Both the position numbers and the translations under genes were made by a program. 64,000 nucleotides of DNA from Dyadobacter sp. 3J3 (lineage in GTDB: Bacteria; Bacteroidota; Bacteroidia; Cytophagales; Spirosomataceae): contig NZ_VTOL01000004.1 in the NCBI RefSeq assembly GCF_009801115.1, forward strand, positions 482,115 through 546,114, read 5' to 3'. The notes beneath the pieces were generated by a model. That model had not been told where the DNA came from and did no database searches. It worked only from the letters and a program-made list of their open reading frames with translations. Shown here in pieces: positions 52,067 through 60,442 of this stretch. Within the stretch, counting starts at the first letter, position 1; each line of letters begins with the position of its first letter.

Positions 52067-52450
52067 TCAACATCCTTTTGGAGGGCGTAAAATGCCGAAG
52101 CGGGGAGAAGTGTAAAATTGTAGCCGGTATCTGAAATTATTCCTTAGTAAGAGATCAGGTATTGCTTCATCTGTAAAGTCGAAAACCGGTATTTGGTTTG
52201 AAAACAATTGCAAAATGGGCAGATTTTGTACCCGTTCCGTTGTTTCTTTATTTTGTTTGTCCTGCTGCTGTTTTAATATTTTGGCCAGGTAACATTTGCC
52301 ATTACAATGCAGCTTTGGTTTGTCACGGTTCTCACATAAAATTTTGGCAATGTAATCCCGGTTCAAATTGAAATACGCGATTGTTCCCCACGGACTAAAC
52401 GTGGGTAGCATAATTGAAAACAGCAAAATTGATGCTATAAGGGAACGCAC
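52067..52450 (-). CDS. Small membrane-anchored CNGKC-motif protein, paralogue 1
   Basis: A 127-residue protein. A single N-terminal hydrophobic segment (MRSLIASILLFSIMLPTF) is followed by the conserved block NRDYIAKILCENRDKPKLHC and NGKCYLAKILKQQQDK. The three cysteines (C-x10-C-x3-C, with Asn-Arg between) could bind a metal or haem. The rest is polar and ends LRPPKGC, adding a fourth cysteine. It lies 127 bp upstream of the TonB receptor on the same strand. It is clearly paralogous to the next gene. Function unknown; involvement in metal acquisition is inferred from position. Confidence 0.7.
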   Translation of the reverse strand: MRSLIASILLFSIMLPTFSPWGTIAYFNLNRDYIAKILCENRDKPKLHCNGKCYLAKILKQQQDKQNKETTERVQNLPILQLFSNQIPVFDFTDEAIPDLLLRNNFRYRLQFYTSPRFGILRPPKGC

Positions 52451-52616
52451 TTATTTAGGGTCAAAATAATATCCACCGATAAGACGTATGGCAGATTGAT
52501 TGTGATACCTTCCAAAACCGGATATATAATATATCAGATATTAAAACAAATAAGAATAAAGGGCATAGCCGCATGTAATAGCAGTTATGCGGATTAAATT
52601 TGTATGAAGTTGTAGC

Positions 52617-53078
52617 CTAAGCGGGTGGGTGAAAAATGTCATCCACGGCAATTCGTGCGGGAGGCGGCGAAGTGTAGTTGAATAAAAGAATTTTACGAAT
52701 TTTATACGAAACTGAGAAAGGGATAAAAGCAAGCTGCCGGGAATCCATCACATGATCCAGTAATTTGGTCATATAGTCACTTTCTGCCTGGCGTTTTTCC
52801 TGTTCGTCCAGGGCTGCCATTTTTTTTGCGAGATAACATTTGCCGTTACAAAGCATCAATGGACGCTCCCGGTTAATGCACAGATTTTTAACGATATAGT
52901 CCCGGCGAATTTCAAAATCCAGATATAAAAGCGGTATCACCCACACTTTGATAAGCATGAGGCCTAATAACCCAAGGGAGATCCATTGTTTTTTAGGGCT
53001 TTTCAAAATATTGAAATCAATATGTAAATACGTGTGATCATATTTTGGGTAAAGGTAATCACCAATGCTTATAATCAT
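52617..53078 (-). CDS. Small membrane-anchored CNGKC-motif protein, paralogue 2
   Basis: A 153-residue protein. One hydrophobic segment (WISLGLLGLMLIKVWVIPLL) precedes the shared block RRDYIVKNLCINRERPLMLC and NGKCYLAKKMAALDEQ. Alignment to the neighbouring paralogue is clear from R-D-Y-I through K-C-Y-L-A-K, then weak, although both have a following Lys/Gln/Glu-rich helix and a short aromatic-proline C-terminus (NYTSPPPARI versus FYTSPRFGIL). The start may be further in, at one of the methionines near the hydrophobic segment. It is the first gene of the group ending with the TonB receptor and PepSY protein. Confidence 0.7.
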   Translation of the reverse strand: MIISIGDYLYPKYDHTYLHIDFNILKSPKKQWISLGLLGLMLIKVWVIPLLYLDFEIRRDYIVKNLCINRERPLMLCNGKCYLAKKMAALDEQEKRQAESDYMTKLLDHVMDSRQLAFIPFSVSYKIRKILLFNYTSPPPARIAVDDIFHPPA

Positions 53079-53355
53079 TGATTTTAGCTATAAATTTCTG
53101 TTCAATGAAATTTAAAAAATAGCTATATCGGAAACATGAATTTCTTTAAAAAAGGCCAACGATAATTTTTTGTGTCATTTCAGATTGTAACTATTTATAT
53201 ATAAGCAAAGCATTAATAATCATAAGTGCTTTTTCCTTGCGGACTTCAAAGTTAATATAGGTTACATATAAAGATTTGTAAATGAACGTTCTGCGCTGAT
53301 GTAAACTGTGTTTCTATGTATATTTTGTTATTTTTGTTAAAACACATTGAATTAT

Positions 53356-53964
53356 ATGTCAGCTGTCACACAAACTATACATTATTCGGAGGAAGACTAT
53401 CTCGTTTTAGAAGAAAAGTCAGATTATAAAAGTGAATATTTCAGAGGAGAAATATTCATGATGGCTGGTGGTACACCAAATCATAACCGGATTAAGGAAA
53501 ATCTTTCTGGGGAGATTTATAATAGTCTTAAAAGGAGAAAATCCTGCCGCAGCTATTCAAGCGATCAAAGAATACATATTCCAGCAAATTCACTGTATAG
53601 CTATCCGGATATCGTAGTAGTCTGTGGACCAAATCAATACGCCGAAAAGGATAAGAATACAATTATCAATCCTACTGTCATTATAGAAGTTTTATCAGAA
53701 AGTACCGGGTCTTATGATCGTGGGGATAAATTTCGGTTTTACAGGGACATTGACAGCCTGAGAGAATATGTTTTAGTCAATTCTATCAATGTAGGCGTAG
53801 AAATTTTTAGAAGAACCGAAGATAATCACTGGTTACTTGCAGAGGATGCTTATAAATTATCAGATTCTATTACGATCCGCTCCATTGATGCTACTTTACA
53901 ATTGTCAGATTTATATGAAGGAACTGACAATGTAAAAGAAGGATGGGGTACTCCCGAAGAGTAA
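53356..53964 (+). CDS. Uma2-family (DUF820) restriction-endonuclease-like protein
   Basis: A 202-residue protein from ATG 53356. It shows the PD-(D/E)XK-like Uma2 core: YLVLEEKSDYKSEYFRGEIF, then MMAGGTPNHNRIKENLSGEI, PDIVVVCG (acidic residue), NPTVIIEVLSESTGSYDRGD (catalytic E-x-L-S), and KFRFYRDIDSLREYVLV. DUF820/Uma2 genes are abundant in some lineages, and their biological role is unknown. The DNA upstream (53079-53355) holds no other gene I can support. Two distant relatives are encoded at 62.5-63.8 kb. Confidence 0.9.
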   Translation: MSAVTQTIHYSEEDYLVLEEKSDYKSEYFRGEIFMMAGGTPNHNRIKENLSGEIYNSLKRRKSCRSYSSDQRIHIPANSLYSYPDIVVVCGPNQYAEKDKNTIINPTVIIEVLSESTGSYDRGDKFRFYRDIDSLREYVLVNSINVGVEIFRRTEDNHWLLAEDAYKLSDSITIRSIDATLQLSDLYEGTDNVKEGWGTPEE

Positions 53965-54084
53965 TTTTTCTATATTTGCCCTTTAAACAATAAGGGGCAG
54001 CTTGCTCCGTTTATTGTCAAGGTTGTTTTTATACGGACTTGATCCCTTTTACATTAGCATAACCAATCACTTTTCACCATTCAT

Positions 54085-54765
54085 ATGATGCTTCTACAAG
54101 CACTTGCTGACTCTACTTTGGCTGCCCCTGCCGCTGCGCAGGGACTATCTGTTATTGACCTTTTAGGAAAAGGGGGAATAGTAATGATCCCATTGGGGCT
54201 GCTTTTTGTTGCCACTTTATTTATCGTCATTGAGCGTTATCTTGGAATAGGTTCAAATGGAAATATCGATTCTCAGTTTGTAGATAACGTGAAGGATTTT
54301 ATCCAGCAGGGAAATCTTAAATCGGCAGAATCATCTTGCCGTAATCAACGCAATGCTGCCGGAAGGATTTTCGAACGCGCTATTGGGCGTATCGGTTATC
54401 CGATTAAGGATATTGAGACATCCATTGAAACTGCAAGTCAGATTGAAATTCAGCGTATGGAAGGTAATCTGGGCTATTTGGGGGTAATTGCGGGTATCGC
54501 GCCTATGCTTGGATTTGTGGGTACAATTTCCGGGATCATTCGTATTTTCTATGATATTTCGGTAAGTAATGATTTTAATATCAGTACAATTGCAAGTGGT
54601 ATGTATGAGAAAATGATTACGTCCGGTTCCGGTTTGATTATTGGTTTGCTTGCCTATGCAGGTTATCACTTGTTGAACATGAAGATCGACCGTTTTGCAT
54701 TAAGACTTCAGGTAGCTGCATCAGATTTCCTTGATGTGCTTCAAAAACCGGTTTCGTCGAAATAA
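54085..54765 (+). CDS. exbB: MotA/TolQ/ExbB proton-channel family protein
   Basis: A 226-residue inner-membrane protein. The first helix (GIVMIPLGLLFVATLFIVIE) is followed by a cytoplasmic loop (NVKDFIQQGNLKSAESSCRN), then NLGYLGVIAGIAPMLGFVGT and SGIIRIFYDI, the ExbB signature, and the third helix ITSGSGLIIGLLAYAGYHLL. It forms the pentameric proton-conducting stator that powers TonB. It is 53 bp upstream of exbD on the same strand. No TonB gene is adjacent, but M56-TonB-domain proteins and TonB receptors lie nearby. Confidence 0.93.
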   Translation: MMLLQALADSTLAAPAAAQGLSVIDLLGKGGIVMIPLGLLFVATLFIVIERYLGIGSNGNIDSQFVDNVKDFIQQGNLKSAESSCRNQRNAAGRIFERAIGRIGYPIKDIETSIETASQIEIQRMEGNLGYLGVIAGIAPMLGFVGTISGIIRIFYDISVSNDFNISTIASGMYEKMITSGSGLIIGLLAYAGYHLLNMKIDRFALRLQVAASDFLDVLQKPVSSK

Positions 54766-54818
54766 GATGTCCGGAATGAGTCACGCATTCATCTCATTTA
54801 CCCATTGATACTTAAAAT

Positions 54819-55211
54819 ATGAAGATACGTCGAAAGAGCAGGTTTGCCCCTGAGGTGTTTACAAGCTCACTCAGCGATATTATGTTTTTCCTGATGTTGT
54901 TCTTTTTGATCATTTCAACCATGTCAAATCCGAATGTCATCAAACTGATGCTGCCAAAAGCATCTGCGACACAGCAGATGTACAAAAAACAGATCACCTT
55001 ATCCATTGACGATAAAAAGGTTTATTATATTGATAAAGAACCCATTCCATTCGATCAGTTGGAAACCCAGTTGCAAACTTTATTTGCCGGTGTTGAGGAT
55101 CGTACGATTGTGCTTCGTGTAGATAAAAATCTTGCCGTTCAGGATCTTGTTGATGTACTTGAAGTTGGCGCGAAACAAGATATAAAAATGGTTATGGCTA
55201 CTGCAAAGTAA
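54819..55211 (+). CDS. exbD: Biopolymer transport protein ExbD/TolR family
   Basis: A 130-residue ExbD with a short cytoplasmic N-terminus (MKIRRKSRFAPEVFTSSLSD), one helix (IMFFLMLFFLIISTMSNPNV), and a periplasmic domain (QITLSIDDKKVYYIDKEPIP). The helix has the conserved Asp of the SLSDIMF motif. It partners ExbB to harvest proton motive force for TonB-dependent import. The pair has no third component in the operon. Confidence 0.92.
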   Translation: MKIRRKSRFAPEVFTSSLSDIMFFLMLFFLIISTMSNPNVIKLMLPKASATQQMYKKQITLSIDDKKVYYIDKEPIPFDQLETQLQTLFAGVEDRTIVLRVDKNLAVQDLVDVLEVGAKQDIKMVMATAK

Positions 55212-55227
55212 TCAGCTTGTTGGTATA

Positions 55228-55295
55228 GCCGCAGAGCGGCATAATACTTGTAGAAATAATAATATGCTTAAAGTGATTTAAAGGTGCAGCGCACC
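55228..55295. repeat. Second copy of the 54-bp palindrome family
   Basis: GCCGCAGAGCGGC (55228-55240) is itself a palindrome-like hairpin (GCCGC, AGA, GCGGC). After it comes ATAATACTTGTAGAAATAAT and, 55 bp from its start, GGTGCAGCGCACC (55283-55295) followed by GAAATAAT. The linker word ATACTTGTAG and the trailing GAAATA match the array at 9592-9766. It lies between exbD and the convergent oxidoreductase. Confidence 0.85.
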
Positions 55296-55300
55296 GAAAT

Positions 55301-55362
55301 AATCAAAAAAAGGAAAAGCTCTGATATCAGTTATGATTCCAGAGCTTTTCTTTTTTTGATTA
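55301..55362. terminator. Bidirectional terminator between exbD and the oxidoreductase
   Basis: AATCAAAAAAAGGAAAAGCT (55301-55320) plus CTG pairs with CAG plus AGCTTTTCTTTTTTTGATT (55340-55361), with one unpaired base. The stem is about 22 bp, with the T run inside the right arm. Confidence 0.85.
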
Positions 55363-55365
55363 AAA

Positions 55366-56388
55366 TTACAATCCTGCCCTCAAATATATTTTTTCAACGA
55401 TTTCCTGTAAAACGGCACCTTCTTCACCCAGACAAATATTGGTTTCTTTTCCCGAAATCGCATCAATAAAAGCGGTTGTGTTTTTAAGTTGAACATCTGT
55501 TTCTTCCAGAAAAGGGAATTTTATATCCGCCAATTCTCCTGCTACTTCTGTGTGAAGTGAAAATGGATTTAAAACAGCTCCGGCTTTACTACCAAAAACT
55601 TCCAGGTTGATGATTTCTTCTTCTTTTTGATTTAGTGCAAAAGAACAGGAAAGCGCAATACTTTTGTTACCGGGAAAAGTCAGGTAAGCAAAACAAGCGT
55701 CTTCAACGTCGAATTTGACAGGATCCCATTGTCCTTTTAATCCCTTTCCACCAGTTTTACCGATAAAATCGTACATATTACCAGCTATTTTATCCGGTAT
55801 CTTGTAGTCCATCATTCCTAGCGCTAAATCCAGTATATGGACACCAAGATCAATTAATGCACCACCGCCTTGGATCGTTTTATTGGTGAAATTTCCCCAG
55901 CCCGGAATGCCTCTCCGGCGCAGATAATTGGCTTTGATATGATAAACTTCTCCTAATTGTCCTTCAATCTGACATTTTTTCAAAAGTAGATATTCCGAAG
56001 TTTGCCTGCGCTGAAAATTATAAGCCAATATCTTTCCTTTTTCCTTTGCCAGATCAGCCATTTCGCGGGCCTGTGCGGCTGTCATTGCCGGTGGCTTTTC
56101 ACATAACACGTGACAGCCATTTTTAAGCGCCTGCATCGTATAATCGTAATGCAGGTTATTGGGTGTGCAATTAATGACAAGATCTACATCAAATTCGGAA
56201 AACATGTTTTCAATATCATCAAAAGCACCAGGAATCCCATGCTGATCGGCCATCAAGCGTGTTTTATCAATATCACGACCACAAACAGCAACAATTTTAA
56301 CCTGATCGGATAACTTTTTTAACGCGGGAATATGATTTTGATCCGCAATATGGCCACCACCAATAATAGCGGCTTTAAGAAGTGACAT
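55366..56388 (-). CDS. Gfo/Idh/MocA-family oxidoreductase
   Basis: A 340-residue NAD(P)-dependent oxidoreductase from ATG 56388 (an upstream extension of 31 codons is unlikely). The Rossmann N-terminus is LLKAAIIGGGHIADQNHIPA, followed by VINCTPNNLHYDYTMQALKN and the family motif GCHVLCEKPPAMTAAQAREM with its EKP lysine. The C-terminal domain has GGGALIDLGVHILDLALGMM, whose histidine and aspartate are the usual catalytic residues. It probably oxidises a sugar, inositol or sugar alcohol. Substrate unknown, and no sugar-utilisation gene is adjacent. Confidence 0.9.
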   Translation of the reverse strand: MSLLKAAIIGGGHIADQNHIPALKKLSDQVKIVAVCGRDIDKTRLMADQHGIPGAFDDIENMFSEFDVDLVINCTPNNLHYDYTMQALKNGCHVLCEKPPAMTAAQAREMADLAKEKGKILAYNFQRRQTSEYLLLKKCQIEGQLGEVYHIKANYLRRRGIPGWGNFTNKTIQGGGALIDLGVHILDLALGMMDYKIPDKIAGNMYDFIGKTGGKGLKGQWDPVKFDVEDACFAYLTFPGNKSIALSCSFALNQKEEEIINLEVFGSKAGAVLNPFSLHTEVAGELADIKFPFLEETDVQLKNTTAFIDAISGKETNICLGEEGAVLQEIVEKIYLRAGL

Positions 56389-56545
56389 GCAAAGCTGGTT
56401 TAAGAGTGTCCGCAAAAATATTGAAATGAAAATGATTTCAGTCTTCTTATACCAAAAATGCCCCGCGATTATTTTTCGCAAGGCACTTTGAACATTCCAT
56501 CAGAATCAGTTTGGTCTTAATTTAATTGCCAAATAGTATTACTCC

Positions 56546-58384
56546 TTAGTCTTGTTTGTGAGCGGGTTTGTAAATTCTCAATTGAATAGCCGGAACCTTT
56601 ACCTCAGGCTTTTTATCGTCGGCAAAATCAAATGCTTTTGTTACAAGCTTGTCTTGTTTAGCCAATGCATTGGTCTCAGGCATTTTGTAATTAAAGTAAC
56701 GATAGTAACTCTTTTTAGTATCAGCAGGGTAGCTGCCTTGATATTTTTCTTTATTGGCAACTTCCCGTTTTAAATTGAAGTGGATAGAAAGTGTGTATTC
56801 CATGGAAACCGGACGTCCATTTTGCCTTGCTGGTTCCCATCTTGGCATATTCAATACCAAACGAACCGCTTCTTCATCAATTCCCCAGCCAATCTCCTTC
56901 ATCACTTTCGGTTTGCGTATCTCGCCGCTCCTGTCAATTATAAATGTAACCAAAGCAATACCACCGATACTAGTACGAAGTGCTTCAATAGGATATCGGA
57001 TGTTGCTTTCAATATATCTTGACAAGGCCTCTTCGCCGCCTGGGAATTGCGGTTTCTGTTCCTTGACAAAAGATAGTGACTCCGCGGCTTCTTTTTCTTT
57101 TTGTCGCTCCGCATTAATTTTTGCAATATCCTGAAAAGCAATAAATTCCGGACCCTGGATTTCGTTTTGTCCGGTTTTAAATGTCAGAATATACTTGGTT
57201 TTCCCTTTTTCAACAACCAGAATTTGTGGTATGTAGCTGACATGACTTACAGTAAGAACTCTACCAACACTCGTATTCGCCATTTTGAAATGACCTAAGG
57301 GATCAGTGGTAACGGAAATATTTGTTTCAGGATCAACAATATTAACATTGGCAATTCCCAAACCGGATTCCCGCAGAATGTCACCTTCGATATCAATTTT
57401 AACCTTCCCGGTATCGGATTTTGATGTTGTCCTAGTTAATTCTGTAGGCTGCGCTATATTTTCTTCAATTTCAATTTCATTATATGAACGGGTAGTTGCC
57501 GGGGTTTTTACTTCTTCGGGCAGGGTTAATTTTTTTCTTGCTGCGGTGATAAGTACAGCAAAAAGCAGTACCGGGACAATCATCAGATATTTTCCCAATG
57601 ACCAGCGTGAATTGCGATTTTTATAGATCATTTTGATTCTGCTCTTTAGGGTGGAAGAATTAAAAAAATGATTGGTAAGTAAGGTTACCGGAACAGCAAG
57701 AGAATAGGAGACGAGAAATCTCGCATAATGATCACGGTTCGGCGCAGCTTCATCTGCCAGAAATTCATGGACTTCCTGTAACGAAACTTTATAAAACCAG
57801 ATCACCGGATTAAACCAGAAAACCACTTTTATTATTTCAATCAATAAAATATCCAGACTATGTCGTTGTTGAATATGGACCATTTCGTGCCTCAAAATCG
57901 GATCAGGATTATTTTCATAATCGTAACGATTTAAGACGAGCCATTTCAAAAATGAAAAAGAACCCGTTTTGTTATCGGAAAGTAATATTAGGTTGAAATC
58001 AGGCTGCTGTATTAAATCACCCTGCGATATAATCTGACGGAGATCCCAAAAACTTTTAAAAAGTTTTTTCAACATGAAAAATGAACCGATTGCGGCGAAA
58101 AGCCATACCCATTCTATCCAGTCGAAAGTTTTTGGGGCATAAATTTCAGTCGTTGCTGAAAAAGGTACTTCCGTTACTGCACTGACCGAATAAAATAAGG
58201 TCGGCGTTGCCTGCTCCGTTTCTGGAATACTGATTACTGGTAATAAAAAAGAGATGAGTAGCGAGCCAATAAGGTAAGCTCGATTCCAAACAAAAAAAGT
58301 GTGCTTTCGGAAAAATAGCCAATAGCACGCATAAAATAATATCCAGTAAATATTTACTTTCCCGAAATAAAGTAAGGTTTCCAT
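56546..58384 (-). CDS. M56 BlaR1-like membrane protein with TonB C-terminal domain, paralogue 1
   Basis: A 612-residue protein. The N-terminal part (1-110) has membrane helices (LLYFGKVNIYWILFYACYWL and LISFLLPVISI); the M56 metallopeptidase motif HEMVH lies at 166-170 with LQEVHEFLADEA as downstream ligand. Another helix follows (YLMIVPVLLFAVLITAARKK). Residues about 325-415 are a CarboxypepD_reg-like domain (GDILRESGLGIANVNIVDPE, TDPLGHFKMANTSV). TonB_C follows at about 450-540 (QFPGGEEALSRYIESNIRYP and FIIDRSGEIRKPKVMKEIGW). The last 70 residues are unlike the paralogues and end RIYKPAHKQD. It is the last gene of the blaI operon. Confidence 0.9.
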   Translation of the reverse strand: METLLYFGKVNIYWILFYACYWLFFRKHTFFVWNRAYLIGSLLISFLLPVISIPETEQATPTLFYSVSAVTEVPFSATTEIYAPKTFDWIEWVWLFAAIGSFFMLKKLFKSFWDLRQIISQGDLIQQPDFNLILLSDNKTGSFSFLKWLVLNRYDYENNPDPILRHEMVHIQQRHSLDILLIEIIKVVFWFNPVIWFYKVSLQEVHEFLADEAAPNRDHYARFLVSYSLAVPVTLLTNHFFNSSTLKSRIKMIYKNRNSRWSLGKYLMIVPVLLFAVLITAARKKLTLPEEVKTPATTRSYNEIEIEENIAQPTELTRTTSKSDTGKVKIDIEGDILRESGLGIANVNIVDPETNISVTTDPLGHFKMANTSVGRVLTVSHVSYIPQILVVEKGKTKYILTFKTGQNEIQGPEFIAFQDIAKINAERQKEKEAAESLSFVKEQKPQFPGGEEALSRYIESNIRYPIEALRTSIGGIALVTFIIDRSGEIRKPKVMKEIGWGIDEEAVRLVLNMPRWEPARQNGRPVSMEYTLSIHFNLKREVANKEKYQGSYPADTKKSYYRYFNYKMPETNALAKQDKLVTKAFDFADDKKPEVKVPAIQLRIYKPAHKQD

Positions 58385-58389
58385 GGCGC

Positions 58390-60441
58390 TTATTTTTTCT
58401 TTGTTGTAATAATAATCATATTGTTTTTGCCATTAACACCATTAAGATAAAGTCTCGATTCGTTTTTGGAAACCGATATGGATTGGATGTCATCGGGATT
58501 AATTTTTTTCAATACGTCAGGATCTTTACTGACTTTCCCGTCCACCGTAATATGATACTCTTGCGGAAAAATACTTTCAGCAGATTTGAATTTGGACATT
58601 CCTTTGTCCAGATTCAAACTGAATCCATACATGGCCTTTTCTATATTAGCCGTCTGCTTAGTGATTTTTTTTGCAGAATAATTTTTGGGGCTTAATCTCA
58701 AATCCATATTCTTTCCAACTATTGTTTGTGCCGATGGATTATCTTCTTGAAATCCTCTGGGCAAACTTACAGTTTCGGTTTTTTGTAAACTCCGGGCAGA
58801 GGAATTCTTAATGCTTTGCGCTAAATCTCTATTTTGTCCTGATATTTCAAAAGACTGCAAATTCCTGGTGTTCTCAAAAGTCTCATTGGTATTTATCAAG
58901 CTTCCCTGACGTTTTTCCTTATCGGCTTCCATTGCAAAAGAAATATTCAAATTATACTGAACTGCTATCGCTCGTCCGCCTTGCTTGCCAGGTTCCCAGC
59001 GAGGCATTTTCAATACAACTCTCAACGCTTCTTCATCGAGGCCATATCCCATTCTTTCAATGATTTTCGGATTTCTGATATAGCCTTTATCATTGATAGT
59101 AAAGGAAACCTTGACGTCGCCTTCTACTTTCTCATTTGCAGCTTCGGCAGGATACACAACATTTTCTGACAGGAATTGACTTAATTGGACTTGTCCGCCT
59201 GGAAACTGTGGCATTTGTTCTATTACGGACATTTGTCCGGACGCAGATGTCGAAGAGGAAGTAATTCCTTGTTCGGCTATAAGATTTGGTGTTACGACTA
59301 TCTTGCCAAGCGTATTTTCTTTTTTACGCAGGACAATGAAATCCAGATTCGGATTTTTTACAACCACTACAACAGATTCATAATTGATATGAGATATTAC
59401 CAGGCTATCCTTTAAATAAACCCCAGAAATCTCAAACTTTCCATACATATCGGTTAACGTGCCGACCGTTTTCCCTTTCACCACAACACTGGCTGATTCG
59501 ATCGCATCACCGTTTTCATCATTGACGATACCGGTTACGCTGATTTCTTTGTTGGACAAGACTTTGAAATTATTATTTTCTATGGCAGTCAACAATCTTT
59601 CACGCGCCGCCGTAAGCATGACAACCATTCCAATGATTGGAAAAATCATCAGATATTTGCCCAAAGCCCACTGAGAATTACGGTTTTTGTAAATCATCTG
59701 AATTCGGCTTTTTAACAAAGAGGAATTGAAAAAATGATTTGTTAAAGAAGCAATCGGAGCATTTAAAGCATAAGAAACCAGAAATCTTGCGTATTGATCA
59801 CGATTTGGTACTTCTTCGTCTGCCAGATATTCGTGCACTTCCTGCAATGATCTTTTGTAAAACCACAATACCGGATTAAACCAGAAACCAACTTTGAGTA
59901 TTTCAATCAGAAGAATATCGAGACTATGCAACTGGCGGATGTGAACGGATTCGTGGCGTAAAATTGGATCGAAATTCAGTTCGTAATCAGCAAAATTTAC
60001 AACCAGCCATTTCAAAAAGGAAAAAGAACCGATTTCATTATGTGGTAATAAAACCAGCATATGATCTTCGAGTGGAATAGTTTCTCCCTGTCTGATCAGT
60101 TTGAAAAGATCTTTGAATGCTTCCAGTAATTTAAACAACATCATCACGCATCCAGTGATTTGTATTGCCAATACGAACTGTGTCCAATGGGTAATTATTT
60201 TTGTAGATTCTGGTCTGGAAACGTAGATTGGAATTGTAGATACCGCGTAAACAGCTGTGGGGATAACTCGTGCATTATCAGGGAAATGAATGAAAGGTAA
60301 CGCAAAAGAAATGATCAGCGACCCTAACAAATAAAACCGGTTCCAGACAAAAAAAGTGTGTTTCCGAAACAGCAGCCAATAACAGGCATAAAATAAGATC
60401 CAGTAAACATTAACCTTTCCAAAGTAGATCAATAAGTCCAT
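58390..60441 (-). CDS. M56 BlaR1-like protein with carboxypeptidase-regulatory, TonB and plug-like domains, paralogue 2
   Basis: A 683-residue protein. HESVH (163-167) is the zinc motif in a helical M56 N-terminus. A helix (LMIFPIIGMVVMLTAARERL) precedes a periplasmic CarboxypepD_reg-like domain (VTGIVNDENGDAIESASVVV, GTLTDMYGKFEISGVYLKDS). TonB_C follows (MPQFPGGQVQLSQFLSENVV, VSFTINDKGYIRNPKIIERM). After a Ser/Gln-rich stretch it ends in a segment like a SusC plug: EYHITVDGKVSKDPDVLKKI, NPDDIQSISVSKNESRLYLN and GVNGKNNMIIITTKKK. It is separated from its neighbours by 1 and 5 bp. Confidence 0.9.
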   Translation of the reverse strand: MDLLIYFGKVNVYWILFYACYWLLFRKHTFFVWNRFYLLGSLIISFALPFIHFPDNARVIPTAVYAVSTIPIYVSRPESTKIITHWTQFVLAIQITGCVMMLFKLLEAFKDLFKLIRQGETIPLEDHMLVLLPHNEIGSFSFLKWLVVNFADYELNFDPILRHESVHIRQLHSLDILLIEILKVGFWFNPVLWFYKRSLQEVHEYLADEEVPNRDQYARFLVSYALNAPIASLTNHFFNSSLLKSRIQMIYKNRNSQWALGKYLMIFPIIGMVVMLTAARERLLTAIENNNFKVLSNKEISVTGIVNDENGDAIESASVVVKGKTVGTLTDMYGKFEISGVYLKDSLVISHINYESVVVVVKNPNLDFIVLRKKENTLGKIVVTPNLIAEQGITSSSTSASGQMSVIEQMPQFPGGQVQLSQFLSENVVYPAEAANEKVEGDVKVSFTINDKGYIRNPKIIERMGYGLDEEALRVVLKMPRWEPGKQGGRAIAVQYNLNISFAMEADKEKRQGSLINTNETFENTRNLQSFEISGQNRDLAQSIKNSSARSLQKTETVSLPRGFQEDNPSAQTIVGKNMDLRLSPKNYSAKKITKQTANIEKAMYGFSLNLDKGMSKFKSAESIFPQEYHITVDGKVSKDPDVLKKINPDDIQSISVSKNESRLYLNGVNGKNNMIIITTKKK

Positions 60442-60442
60442 T

